64,000 nt of DNA from Alkalibacterium sp034520745 (lineage in GTDB: Bacteria > Bacillota > Bacilli > Lactobacillales > Carnobacteriaceae_A), in the NCBI GenBank assembly GCA_034520745.1, contig JAXHNF010000014.1, forward strand, positions 1 to 64,000, in the 5' to 3' direction. Made by a program: the position numbers and the translations under genes. Numbering within the stretch: the first letter of the stretch is position 1; the number at the start of each line of letters is the position of its first letter. Under the pieces are notes generated by a model. It was not told where the DNA came from. It did no database searches and worked only from the letters and a program-made list of their open reading frames with translations. Below, in pieces: positions 30,158-39,548 of this stretch.

Positions 30158-31810
30158 GTGAATGTAAATAGTTTAAAAGCAAAGAAATTCAAAGAAATGG
30201 TGGCTGTTGGAAGACAGCGCCTGGATGAACATACGGATTATGTCAATTCCTTGAACGTATTTCCCGTCCCGGATGGGGACACTGGGACAAATATGAATCT
30301 TTCATTCACCAGTGGAGCGAATGCGGTGAAAGAGTCTTCGAGTGAAAAAATCGGAGAGTTATCTCAGGCGCTTGCCAAAGGTCTGCTTATGGGAGCGCGA
30401 GGGAATTCCGGCGTTATTTTATCTCAGCTGTTCAGGGGGTTCTCCAAAGCCCTTGAAGGGAAAGAAGAAGTGACCGCAGGCGACCTTGCAAAAGCATTCC
30501 AGGGCGGAGTGGATACCGCCTACAATGCAGTCATGAAACCTGTGGAAGGAACGATCCTGACTGTGGCGAGACAATCGGCCAAAGCAGGTATGCGAAAAGC
30601 TGAAGAAACAGACGATGTGATCGTTCTGATGGAAACCGTACTGGAATCGGCTAAACGTTCGCTGAAAAAAACGCCGGATCTGCTGCCGATCTTGAAAGAA
30701 GTGGGTGTTGTGGACAGTGGCGGACAAGGGCTGGTTTATATTTATGAAGGCTTTCTTTCTTCGCTGACAGGGGAAGCTCCCGTCGAGGAAGACGAGCATA
30801 ACCTTGAAGAAATGGTCCGCGCTGAACACCACAGAAGCGGTGTACATGAACATGTGAACACAGAAGATATCACCTACGGCTACTGCACGGAGATCATGGT
30901 TCATATCGGTGAAGGCGAAACGGTGGAAAAAGAATTCGACTATGACGAGTTTCGTAATTATCTGAATGAACTGGGAGACTCTCTGCTGGTCGTTGCAGAT
31001 GAAGAGATCATCAAAGTTCACGTCCATACCGAGCGTCCGGGCGAGGTCATGAATTATGGTCAGAAATTCGGCTCACTGATGAAAATCAAAGTCGATAATA
31101 TGCGCGAACAGCATTCGGCCTTATCGGGCGAAGATAATACAAAAGCCGAAGAAAAAGATTTTGCTGTTGTAGCTATTGCACCGGGCGAAGGACTCAGAGA
31201 ACTGTTTGAAAGCCTGGGCGTGGACTACGTTCTCCAGGGCGGTCAGACAATGAACCCGAGCACCGAAGACATTGTCAAGGCAATGGAAAGTGTGCCGGCT
31301 AAACAGTATATCGTGCTTCCCAACAACAAGAATATCTTTATGGCTGCTGAACAAGCCGTTGAAGTGATCGATGCAGATGCTGCTGTCGTGCCGACCCGCA
31401 CTATTCAGCAGGGACTGACGGCCATGCTCGGATATAATCCTGGTGTGGATCTTGAGTCCAACAAGGAAACTATGGCTGCTGAAATAGAGATGGTCAAGTC
31501 CGGTCAAGTCACTTTTGCGGTCAGAGACACTGAACTGAATGGTCTGACCATCAGAAAAGACGACTACATGGGGATCATTGACGGAGATATAAAAGTTTCT
31601 GCCAAGGAACTATTTGAAGTCACGTTGGAAACGATCAAAGCCATGCTGGACGATGAAAGTGAAATCGTGACAGTCCTGATCGGAGAAGATGGAACAGAAG
31701 AAGAGGCAGATAAATTAGCTGAGTATTTGGAAAAAGAGTACGCTGAGATCGAAGTGGAGATCCACCACGGCGGTCAGCCGGTATATCCTTACCTCATTTC
31801 TGTAGAATAA
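30158..31810 (+). CDS. fakA: Fatty acid kinase subunit FakA (YloV, DAK2 domain)
   Basis: Intact, 550 residues. ATP-binding kinase that phosphorylates fatty acids carried by DegV-type FakB proteins, allowing exogenous fatty acids to enter phospholipid synthesis via PlsX and PlsY. Start GTG 30158 after AAAGGAGG. The DhaL/DAK2 domain (about 1-200) has the nucleotide-metal loop FPVPDGDTGTNM with Asp39 and Asp41, and GARGNSGVILSQL. A middle domain and a C-terminal DegV-like fold domain (from about 330) follow. The window also contains a degV gene (5808) and plsX (33952), which makes this route plausible here. Confidence 0.93.
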   Translation: MNVNSLKAKKFKEMVAVGRQRLDEHTDYVNSLNVFPVPDGDTGTNMNLSFTSGANAVKESSSEKIGELSQALAKGLLMGARGNSGVILSQLFRGFSKALEGKEEVTAGDLAKAFQGGVDTAYNAVMKPVEGTILTVARQSAKAGMRKAEETDDVIVLMETVLESAKRSLKKTPDLLPILKEVGVVDSGGQGLVYIYEGFLSSLTGEAPVEEDEHNLEEMVRAEHHRSGVHEHVNTEDITYGYCTEIMVHIGEGETVEKEFDYDEFRNYLNELGDSLLVVADEEIIKVHVHTERPGEVMNYGQKFGSLMKIKVDNMREQHSALSGEDNTKAEEKDFAVVAIAPGEGLRELFESLGVDYVLQGGQTMNPSTEDIVKAMESVPAKQYIVLPNNKNIFMAAEQAVEVIDADAAVVPTRTIQQGLTAMLGYNPGVDLESNKETMAAEIEMVKSGQVTFAVRDTELNGLTIRKDDYMGIIDGDIKVSAKELFEVTLETIKAMLDDESEIVTVLIGEDGTEEEADKLAEYLEKEYAEIEVEIHHGGQPVYPYLISVE

Positions 31811-31819
31811 AAGCAGAGG

Positions 31820-31864
31820 AATAGAGAAACGACTTGTTATTCTGTTGTTTTCTCTATTTTTCTT
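31820..31864 (+). terminator. Terminator after fakA
   Basis: AATAGAGAAAAC-like arm (31820-31830) pairs with GTTTTCTCTATT (31847-31858), followed by a T-rich tract. Confidence 0.7.
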
Positions 31865-31888
31865 TATTTAAAAAGAAAGGAGGAGCCT

Positions 31889-33927
31889 ATGACACTGTCT
31901 GTGGAAGATTCGGTCGCTGCTTTAAGCGGAGTCGGTGAAAAAAGAGTCGAGGCACTGAACGACCTGGGTATCTTTTCTATCCTTGATTTACTGACGTACT
32001 ATCCTTTCCGATTTGAAGATCTGACCGCAAAGTCCATTGAAGATATCGAAGAAAATGAAAAAGTCGTCTTAGAGGGTACTGCAATTTCGGAAGGAACGGT
32101 CTCTTATTTCGGTAGAAAGAGAAACCGTCTCACGTTCCGGATGAACTGTGATCATGTCATTGTTTCGGTCACTTTTTTCAACCAGCCTTATCTGAAGAAA
32201 CAGATCGAAGCAGGAAAAGACATAAAGGTCTTCGGGAAGTGGGATGCGATCAGACGTCAGCTGAACGGGATCAAGATCCTTTCCTCTGACCTTGAAAACG
32301 ATAAAGAAGCGATCTACCATTCGTCGAAAAACATCAGACAGTCTACGATTTTCAAACTGATCACGCAGGCTTGGAAGAAGTATCAGGACGTCATACCTGA
32401 AGATCTGCCCATATCCATTCGTGAGCAGAACCGGCTGCTGTCGCGCAGAGATATGATCTGCCGCATGCATTTTCCGGAAACAAGTGAAGAGCTGGATGAA
32501 GCAAGATATTCTGTGATATTCAGAGAATTCTTCATTTATCAGCTGAAAATGGCCTGGATGAAAAGACAGACTAAACTGGCACAGAATGGTCTGAGTATAG
32601 ATTACGACGTAGGCAAACTGAAAGCATTCTTTGACTCTCTGCCGTATGAACTGACGAACGCGCAGAAGCGTGTCGTCAATGAAGTGTGCAGAGACCTGAA
32701 AATCAAAGGACAGATGTTCAGGCTTCTGCAGGGGATGTCGGGAGCGGCAAGACCGTCGTGGCTGCTGCTGCGATCCTGGCTGCCAAAACAGCCGGGAAAC
32801 AGTCCGCTCTGATGGCTCCGACAGAAATACTGGCGACTCAGCATAAGCAGTCGCTGGATGAAATGTTTGAAAAGACAGCTATCCGTGTGGATCTGCTGAC
32901 AGGTTCGACCAGAAAAAAAGACCGTGAAAGCATACTTCAGAGACTGGAGAACGGCGAAACAGATTGTGTCGTCGGGACCCATACACTCATTCAGGAAGAT
33001 GTCGTGTTCGATTCGCTCGCGCTGGTCATCACCGACGAACAGCATCGGTTCGGTGTGAACCAGAGGAAAACACTTAGAGAAAAGGGCCCGAATCCGGATG
33101 TGCTGTTCATGACCGCGACACCGATACCCAGGACGCTTTCGATCACTGCCTACGGAGAAATGGACGTTTCGGTCATCGATGAAATGCCCTTGGGACGCAA
33201 GCCCATATCGACGTACTGGATAAGGCCGAAGCATTTCGACCGCATGACTCAGTTTTTGAAAAAAGAACTGTCAAAAGGTCATCAGGTCTACATCATCAGT
33301 CCGCTGATAGAAGAATCCGAGACTGTGGATCTGGAGAATGTCACGGCGCTTTATCATACGTACAGTGAAATTCTGGGAGAAGACTATGCCGTCGGTCTGC
33401 TGCACGGTAAAATGTCAGCGTCCGATAAAGAGCTGATGATGGAAGCCTTTCAAAGCAACAGAGTCCAAGTGCTCGTATCGACGACCGTCATCGAAGTGGG
33501 GGTCAACGTGCCGAATGCGACGATGATGATCATTCATGATGCGGACCGTTTCGGACTCGCTCAGCTCCATCAGCTGAGGGGACGTGTCGGACGAGGAGAT
33601 CAGGAGTCTTACTGCATACTCATCGCCGATCCTAAAGGGGAAAAAGGTGCCGAACGCATGGAGATCATTACTGAAACGTCCGACGGCTTTGCTTTGAGCC
33701 AGCGGGATCTGGAGATGCGCGGACCAGGTGATATATTCGGAAAGAAACAATCCGGCGTGCCGGAATTTAAAGTAGCTGATATAGTTGAGGACTATGATGT
33801 TCTGGAACAAGCCAGATCGCTGGCTCAGCAGCTGATCCAATCCGAAGATTTCCTTGTAAATGAAGAATATCGTTCCTTAAGGGAAAGTCTCGGTATCCAT
33901 AATGAAAATGAAATGATTCTTGATTAG
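31889..33927 (+). CDS. recG: ATP-dependent DNA helicase RecG, one frameshift
   Basis: Branch-migrating helicase for stalled forks and recombination intermediates. ATG 31889 after AAAGGAGGAG. The wedge (OB) domain occupies about residues 60-150; the helicase has Walker A GDVGSGKTVV, DEQHRFG, TATPIPRTL, QLRGRVGRG and the RecG-specific C-terminal DGFALSQRDLEMRGPGD block. One lost G near 32738, inside QGDVGSG, shifts the frame. Restored length about 680 residues. The order fakA-recG-plsX-acpP is conserved in Bacilli. Confidence 0.95.
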
Positions 33928-33951
33928 ATATGACAACGAGGAGGAAATATT

Positions 33952-34962
33952 ATGAGAATTGCCGTAGATGCCATGGGCGGAGATAACGCCCCTTCAGAAA
34001 TAGTAAAAGGTTGTGTAAAAGCCGCACGTGATTTTAGTGATATCACGATCGTGCTGTACGGGAAAGAGGATTTGATCCGTAAAGATCTGGATGAAAGTCT
34101 GACGAATATTGAGATCGTTCATACAGATGAAAAAATATTAAGTGAAGATGATCCAGTACGTTCTGTAAGAAGAAAAAAAGAGGCGTCAATGGTCAAAGCC
34201 GCCCTTTCAGTTAAAAACGGGGAAAACCACGCGCTGTTTTCTGCAGGGAACACAGGAGCGCTGCTGGCTTCAGGGACACTTCTGATCGGAAGAATGAAAG
34301 GTGTCGATAGACCGGGGCTGCTGGCGACCTTCCCTTCGCTTTCTGATAAAAGCTCTGTTTTTCATGTCATAGATGTCGGAGCCAATGCAGATTCAAAACC
34401 TTTGAATATCAATCAGTACGCTACTTTAGGTTCTCAGTACGCCAGACATGTGCACGGCGTAGAAAACCCCACAGTCGGGCTTTTGAATAACGGAACTGAA
34501 GAAAACAAGGGAAACATACTGTCAAAAGAAGCCTATCAGCTATTAAAGGCTAATGACGCCATCAACTTTATCGGTAATGTGGAAGCGAGAGAACTGCTCA
34601 ACGGAGTGGCCGATGTCGTTGTGACTGATGGATTCACCGGGAATGCTGTACTCAAGACGATCGAAGGCACTGCTCTGTCGATGATGACTATACTCAAAAA
34701 TTCTATTTATAATAATGGGATAAAAGCCAAGGTCGGGGGACTGCTGCTGAAAGACAGTCTCAAAAGCATGAAAGACCTGCTGGATTATTCAAAATATGGC
34801 GGAGCTGTTTTATTTGGTATCAAAGCCCCAGTTATTAAAACACACGGGTCAGCTACAGAAGAACCAGTTTATCATACCATCCGTCAGATCAGAGACATGC
34901 TGGATTCACAGCTGCTGGATGAACTCATTGATTATTTTGAAAAAAATACCGATAACGAGTAA
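33952..34962 (+). CDS. plsX: Phosphate acyltransferase PlsX
   Basis: Intact, 336 residues. Converts acyl-ACP to acyl-phosphate, the first step of phospholipid synthesis; can also exchange acyl groups from FakA-made acyl-phosphate. ATG 33952 after GAGGAGG. Start MRIAVDAMGGDNAPSEIVKG is the family signature; other blocks are FSAGNTGALLASG, DVGANADSKP and VVVTDGFTGNAVLKT. The next gene is acpP, which supplies its substrate carrier. Confidence 0.97.
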   Translation: MRIAVDAMGGDNAPSEIVKGCVKAARDFSDITIVLYGKEDLIRKDLDESLTNIEIVHTDEKILSEDDPVRSVRRKKEASMVKAALSVKNGENHALFSAGNTGALLASGTLLIGRMKGVDRPGLLATFPSLSDKSSVFHVIDVGANADSKPLNINQYATLGSQYARHVHGVENPTVGLLNNGTEENKGNILSKEAYQLLKANDAINFIGNVEARELLNGVADVVVTDGFTGNAVLKTIEGTALSMMTILKNSIYNNGIKAKVGGLLLKDSLKSMKDLLDYSKYGGAVLFGIKAPVIKTHGSATEEPVYHTIRQIRDMLDSQLLDELIDYFEKNTDNE

Positions 34963-35113
34963 ACGTTTGAATAAAATATGATTTTTTCGAAAAAAGATGG
35001 AAATCACTAAAATAATACGATACAATAACATTTGTGAACAAAATGATAAATTGGTAATAGTATTATTATAAAAGAATAACAGCTGACTATAACTACTCAA
35101 AGGAGCATCAATA

Positions 35114-35353
35114 ATGACAGAACAAGAAGTGTTTGAAAAAGTACAGGCGATAATAGTAGAAAGATTAGGCGTCGATGAAGACAAAGTCTCAAGAGATACG
35201 ACATTCAAAGATGACCTGGGGGCAGATTCGCTGGATGTTGTCGAACTGGTCATGGAGATGGAAGATACGTTCGGAAAAGAAATCTCCGACGAAGATGCAG
35301 AGCAGATCACAACGGTTGGCAAAGCAGTGGATTACATACATTCGAAATTATAA
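35114..35353 (+). CDS. acpP: Acyl carrier protein
   Basis: Intact, 79 residues, ATG 35114 after AAAGGAG. Ser39 in GADSLDVVEL is the phosphopantetheine attachment site. Strongly acidic four-helix protein, normal length. Located 151 bases after plsX in an AT-rich gap with no clear regulatory motif. Confidence 0.96.
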   Translation: MTEQEVFEKVQAIIVERLGVDEDKVSRDTTFKDDLGADSLDVVELVMEMEDTFGKEISDEDAEQITTVGKAVDYIHSKL

Positions 35354-35355
35354 AA

Positions 35356-35386
35356 TGACTGACTGATATTTACAGTCATTATAATA
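35356..35386 (+). terminator. Possible terminator after acpP
   Basis: AATGACTG and CAGTCATT can pair around an 11-base loop just after the acpP stop; an AT-rich but not T-only stretch follows. Confidence 0.4.
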
Positions 35387-35454
35387 TAATGAGAAATACA
35401 TGATAATTAAATGCTAATAATTTTAACCAATTATTATAAAATGAGGAAAAACCG

Positions 35455-35483
35455 TTGATATGTTAATGAAAACAGTGTATAAT
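35455..35483 (+). promoter_or_regulatory. Promoter of the opp operon
   Basis: TTGATA (35455-35460) and TATAAT (35478-35483) with a 17-base spacer, 107 bases before oppD. Confidence 0.75.
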
Positions 35484-35492
35484 TCGATTTAT

Positions 35493-35548
35493 ATTATTAA
35501 ACGTTTCATTAGAATAGAATGAAGGTTTAATAATCTTCTCTCGAGAAG
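35493..35548 (+). promoter_or_regulatory. Hairpin leader of the opp operon
   Basis: ATTATTAAAC (35493-35502) plus TTCATT pairs with AATGAA plus GTTTAATAAT (35525-35534), a 16-bp stem with a small bulge, starting 9 bases after the -10. It is directly followed by CTTCTCTCGAGAAG, a second short inverted repeat (35535-35548). Position at the transcript start suggests an operator or mRNA 5' stem-loop. Confidence 0.55.
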
Positions 35549-35589
35549 TTATAAAATTTTCAGGGAAGAACAGCATAGGAGGTTAAGTA

Positions 35590-36594
35590 GTGGCCGTCGA
35601 ACGAAGTTTGTTAGAGGTTAATAACTTAGAAACAGGGTTTCGTTTTGGAGAAGTCTATCATAATGCAGTAGATGATGTTTCATTGACATTAGAAAATAAT
35701 GAAATTTTAGCTATTGTAGGAGAATCCGGTTGTGGAAAATCTACACTTGCCACATCGATTATGGGACTTCATGATCCAAAGAATACTCAAATCAAAGGTG
35801 AAGTGCTATACAAGGATTTAAATTTACTCGACCTTAATGAAAAGTTATATAACCGTATCAGAGGAAATGACATTGGGATGATATTCCAGGATCCGCTGGG
35901 CTCTTTGAATCCGTTGATGACCATATATGATCAGATATCTGAATCACTGGAATACCATTCAGACTTAAATGAGCAGCAAAGAAAAGACCGCGTTTTAGAA
36001 TTACTGAATCAAGTAGGTATTCCAAGACCGGAATATATCATGAAAAATTATCCGCATGAACTGTCAGGCGGGATGAGACAGAGGGTCGTCATAGCGATCG
36101 CACTGGCTAACAAGCCGCCTGTCATCATCGCCGATGAACCGACAACAGCTCTTGATGTGACTATTCAGGCTCAAATCCTTGATCTGATGGTGGACATTCA
36201 GGATGAAACGGGATCAGGCATCATCCTGATCACACATGACCTGGGAGTCGTTGCCGAAACAGCAGACAGAGTCGCTGTCATGTATGCAGGACAGATCGTC
36301 GAGGAAGCACCAGTCGAAGAACTGTTTGCCAATCCGAAGCATCCGTATACCAGATCACTTCTGAACTCCATTCCACATGAGCTGGAAGGGGAAGACGATG
36401 AACTGCATGTCATACACGGCACAGTTCCGTCACTGCAGAAGCTGCCGAGAAAAGGATGCCGGTTCGCTCCGCGGATTCCGTGGATAGAAGAAGACGCTCA
36501 CGAAGAAAAGCCGGTTTTACACGAAATCAGTCCAAACCACAAAGTGAGATGTACATGCTGGAAACACTTCCACTTTGAAGGGGAGGAGAAATAA
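35590..36594 (+). CDS. oppD: Oligopeptide ABC transporter ATP-binding protein OppD
   Basis: Intact, 334 residues. One of two ATPases that power peptide import. Start GTG 35590 after GGAGG. Walker A GESGCGKST (about 45), Q-loop IFQDPLGSLNPL, signature LSGGMRQRVVIA, Walker B VIIADEPTTALD, and switch His in LITHDLGV. The C-terminal Opp/Dpp extension has Cys residues in KGCRFAPRIPW and VRCTCW, the positions that hold an iron-sulfur cluster in some OppD/DppD; here the Cys number and spacing look incomplete, possibly due to a local indel near 36470. Genes oppD-F-B-C-A follow in order. Confidence 0.94.
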   Translation: MAVERSLLEVNNLETGFRFGEVYHNAVDDVSLTLENNEILAIVGESGCGKSTLATSIMGLHDPKNTQIKGEVLYKDLNLLDLNEKLYNRIRGNDIGMIFQDPLGSLNPLMTIYDQISESLEYHSDLNEQQRKDRVLELLNQVGIPRPEYIMKNYPHELSGGMRQRVVIAIALANKPPVIIADEPTTALDVTIQAQILDLMVDIQDETGSGIILITHDLGVVAETADRVAVMYAGQIVEEAPVEELFANPKHPYTRSLLNSIPHELEGEDDELHVIHGTVPSLQKLPRKGCRFAPRIPWIEEDAHEEKPVLHEISPNHKVRCTCWKHFHFEGEEK

Positions 36595-36595
36595 G

Positions 36596-37588
36596 ATGGC
36601 TTTCTTAGAAGTTAAAGATTTAAAAGTACATTACCCGATCCGCGGGGGGATCTTGAATACTGTTCAGGATCATGTAAAAGCTGTCGATGGTATCAACATG
36701 TCGATAGAAAGCGGAAAAACATATGGTCTGGTCGGTGAATCCGGTTCAGGTAAAACAACGATCGGCAAGACGATCATCGGACTGGAAAGAGCGACGTCCG
36801 GAAAGATTTTCTATGAAGGCGATAATGTTACCAACCGAGCTCGAAGCAGAAAAAAGAAGTATGCAAATTACAATAAAGATGTTCAGATGATTTTCCAGGA
36901 TGCTACATCTTCCATGAATCCGAAGAAGCGTATCATCGATGTGATGTCAGAACCGATGCATAATTATTTTGACTATACGCCGCAGGAAACGAAGAAACGT
37001 GTAGCAGAATTACTGGAGATCGTCGGAATGAATGCTGAAGCGATGTATAAGTATCCTCATGAATTTTCAGGAGGCCAACGACAAAGGATCGGTGTCGCCC
37101 GTGCTGTGGCCAGTGATCCGAAACTGATCATTGCCGATGAACCGACATCAGCCCTGGACTTGTCTGTACAGGCCCAGGTACTGAACTTTATGAGACGCAT
37201 CCAGAAAGAATTTGGACTGAGTTATCTCTTCATATCCCATGACCTTGGTGTCGTTCAGCATATGTCAGATGATATAGCCATCATGCATAAAGGGCGTTTC
37301 GTTGAACAAGGATCCAAAGAGAATATCTATAGTAATCCGCAGCATATTTACACTAAGCGTCTCCTGTCTGCTATCCCGGATATGGACCCTACCACGCGCA
37401 AAGCGCACAAAGTGGAAAGACAGCGCGTCGAAGCAGCCTATGATGCACAGGAAACTGAGTATTATGATCCAAACGGGCGTGTATATGACCTTCAAAAATT
37501 CGGAAAAGATCATTTGGTTGCTTTGAAACCGGAAGAACCTAATGCATCCTTACAAAATGAAAAAGTCAGAACAGGAGGGGAAAATTAA
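36596..37588 (+). CDS. oppF: Oligopeptide ABC transporter ATP-binding protein OppF
   Basis: Intact, 330 residues from ATG 36596 after GGGGAGGAG; an in-frame earlier ATG inside oppD lacks a site. Walker A GESGSGKTT, Q-loop MIFQDATSSMNPKKR, signature FSGGQRQRIGVA, Walker B LIIADEPTSALD, and switch His in FISHDLGV. The C-terminal Opp-type extension (from about 240) is longer and more charged than average, including a Tyr/Asp-rich piece (EYYDPNGRVYD). Start overlaps the oppD stop region. Confidence 0.94.
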   Translation: MAFLEVKDLKVHYPIRGGILNTVQDHVKAVDGINMSIESGKTYGLVGESGSGKTTIGKTIIGLERATSGKIFYEGDNVTNRARSRKKKYANYNKDVQMIFQDATSSMNPKKRIIDVMSEPMHNYFDYTPQETKKRVAELLEIVGMNAEAMYKYPHEFSGGQRQRIGVARAVASDPKLIIADEPTSALDLSVQAQVLNFMRRIQKEFGLSYLFISHDLGVVQHMSDDIAIMHKGRFVEQGSKENIYSNPQHIYTKRLLSAIPDMDPTTRKAHKVERQRVEAAYDAQETEYYDPNGRVYDLQKFGKDHLVALKPEEPNASLQNEKVRTGGEN

Positions 37589-37590
37589 AC

Positions 37591-38550
37591 ATGTGGAAAA
37601 CAATTATCAGACGTGTCCTGTTGATGATCCCTCAAATCCTGATCTTAAGCATCCTGATTTTTATTATTGCTGACTTCATGCCGGGTGATCCGTTTACTGG
37701 CCTGATTGATCCGAACCTGGATCCGGCACAGATCGAAGCAATGAGGGAAGCTTATGGTCTGAATGATCCGCTGCCCGTTAAATATGTCAGATGGATGACC
37801 AATGCTTTCCAGGGAGATTTCGGTAGAAGCTTCAACTATCAGCAGCCCGTTACAGCGGTCATTGCCGGAAGAATCGGAAATACGATAAGACTTTCACTGT
37901 TGTCTGTTATCTTAACTTACCTGATCGGTCTGCCGTTAGGTATCCTGGCAGGGCGTTACAACGAGTCAGTATTAGACAAGACTGTACTGGTTTATAACTT
38001 TGTCAGTTTTGCTGTTCCGATTTTCGTTTTAGCCTTGATCATGGTCTGGATATTCGGTTACAACTTGAACTGGTTCCCTGCTCGAGGCAGTATCAGTATC
38101 AATGCTGATACACAGTGGGAACGATGGATGAGTCAGCTGTATCACTTGCTGCTTCCGTCGATCACGACAGCCATACTGGGAACAACAGCTATCATTCAGT
38201 ATTTGAGAAGTGAAATAATCGATGCCAAAGTATCCGATTATGTCAAAACGGCTCGTTCAAAAGGTGTGCCGATCCAAAAAGTCTACACTAAACATATTTT
38301 CAGAAATGCGTCACTGCCGATCGCTTCCGGATTCGGATTTACGATCGTAAGTTTATTTACAGGATCGATCTTCATCGAACAGATCTTTACGTACCGCGGG
38401 ATGGGATATTTATTCCTCCAATCAATCAATACGCGTGATTACAGTGTCATCTTCGTCTTAGTCTTGTTCTATGGCTTCATGGCTCTGATTGGAACATTAC
38501 TATCTGACTTGATTCTTATGGCAGTAGATCCACGTATCAGGATTGATTAA
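37591..38550 (+). CDS. oppB: Oligopeptide ABC transporter permease OppB
   Basis: Intact, 319 residues, ATG 37591 after GGAGGGG. Six membrane segments: one near 9-29, then after an extracellular region (about 30-95) five more. The EAA loop that contacts the ATPases reads YVKTARSKGVPIQKVYTKHI (about 213-232). A normal GsiC/DppB family length. Co-translated with oppF (two bases apart). Confidence 0.94.
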   Translation: MWKTIIRRVLLMIPQILILSILIFIIADFMPGDPFTGLIDPNLDPAQIEAMREAYGLNDPLPVKYVRWMTNAFQGDFGRSFNYQQPVTAVIAGRIGNTIRLSLLSVILTYLIGLPLGILAGRYNESVLDKTVLVYNFVSFAVPIFVLALIMVWIFGYNLNWFPARGSISINADTQWERWMSQLYHLLLPSITTAILGTTAIIQYLRSEIIDAKVSDYVKTARSKGVPIQKVYTKHIFRNASLPIASGFGFTIVSLFTGSIFIEQIFTYRGMGYLFLQSINTRDYSVIFVLVLFYGFMALIGTLLSDLILMAVDPRIRID

Positions 38551-38586
38551 TCTAATGATTTTTATAGAAAGGAATGAATAACTCTT

Positions 38587-39532
38587 ATGGCAACAAATAA
38601 AGACGCAGAAGCAGCGGTTTTATCAGATGATATGGCTGCCTCTGCCCCACCGATGGGATTTAAAGTTATTGTTCGAGAATTTATGAAAGACAAACTGGCA
38701 ATGGTTTCATTAGTCCTGCTGATCCTGATATTAGCGACCGTATTCATCTGGTCTTTCATTATCGATCAGTCACAGGTTCAGCGAGTCAGCCTATGGGATT
38801 CTTATTTACCTCCGATGTCAATGAGTGAAGATCCTCTATATGAGGGCACTAGGTATATTCTGGAACAGATTCAGCAGGACGGGATATTTTCGGTCTGCTT
38901 CTGATCGGTGCACGTAACTCGCTGCTGTTAGGCTGGTCAGTGACGGTCGTATCAAGTGCGATCGGTATCGTTGTCGGTATCCTGGCTGCTTATTACGCCG
39001 GACTGGTTGACAACATCATCATGCGAATCATCGACTTTATCATGATTCTGCCTCAGTTAATGATCATCATTATATTTGTGACTATCGTACCAAATTATAA
39101 TGTCGTGACGTTCGCCTTCATACTGATCTTGTTCAGCTGGCACGGACAGGCCCGTTTCATTCGTGGGCGTGCTCTGACAGTTGGACGGTTAGATTTCATC
39201 AGTGCTTCCAAAACGATGGGCACCCCGTCGCTGATTATAATGCTTCGAGAAATGATGCCTAATATAAGTTCACTGATCATTGTCAACTTGACGTTGAACT
39301 TTGCAGGTAGTGTTGGCTTAGAAACAGGGTTATCTTACCTGGATTCGGTCTGCCGACCGGAACACCGAGTTTGGGGACGTTAGTTTCCTATGCCACCAAT
39401 CCAGATATTCTGGAAAATAAAGCTTGGGTTTGGTTACCAGCTTCAACCTTGATACTTGTGTTGGTGCTGTGTATAAACTATGTCGGTCGTGCGCTACAAC
39501 GTTCGGCAGACGCAAAACAAAGATTAGGATAA
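38587..39532 (+). CDS. oppC: Oligopeptide ABC transporter permease OppC, two frameshifts
   Basis: Second channel subunit. ATG 38587 after GAAAGGAATG. An N-terminal cytosolic stretch precedes the first membrane helix (MVSLVLLILILATVFIWSFI); after a break near 38882 the core continues DIFGLLLIGARNSLLLG, further helices, and the EAA loop RLDFISASKTMGTPSLIIML. A break near 39342 shifts the end (LSYLGFGLPTGTPSLGTL...), which closes at TAA 39530-39532 after NYVGRALQRSADAKQRLG. Restored length about 315 residues. Confidence 0.92.
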
Positions 39533-39548
39533 GAGAAGGGAGAAAAAT

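Noticed and set aside
30419..31027. Minus-strand open frame of 202 codons
   Set aside because: Mirror of fakA, rich in Phe/His/Gln as expected for an antisense shadow, no family resemblance.
32602..33234. Minus-strand open frame of 210 codons
   Set aside because: Antisense to the RecG helicase core; no start signal and no recognisable domain.
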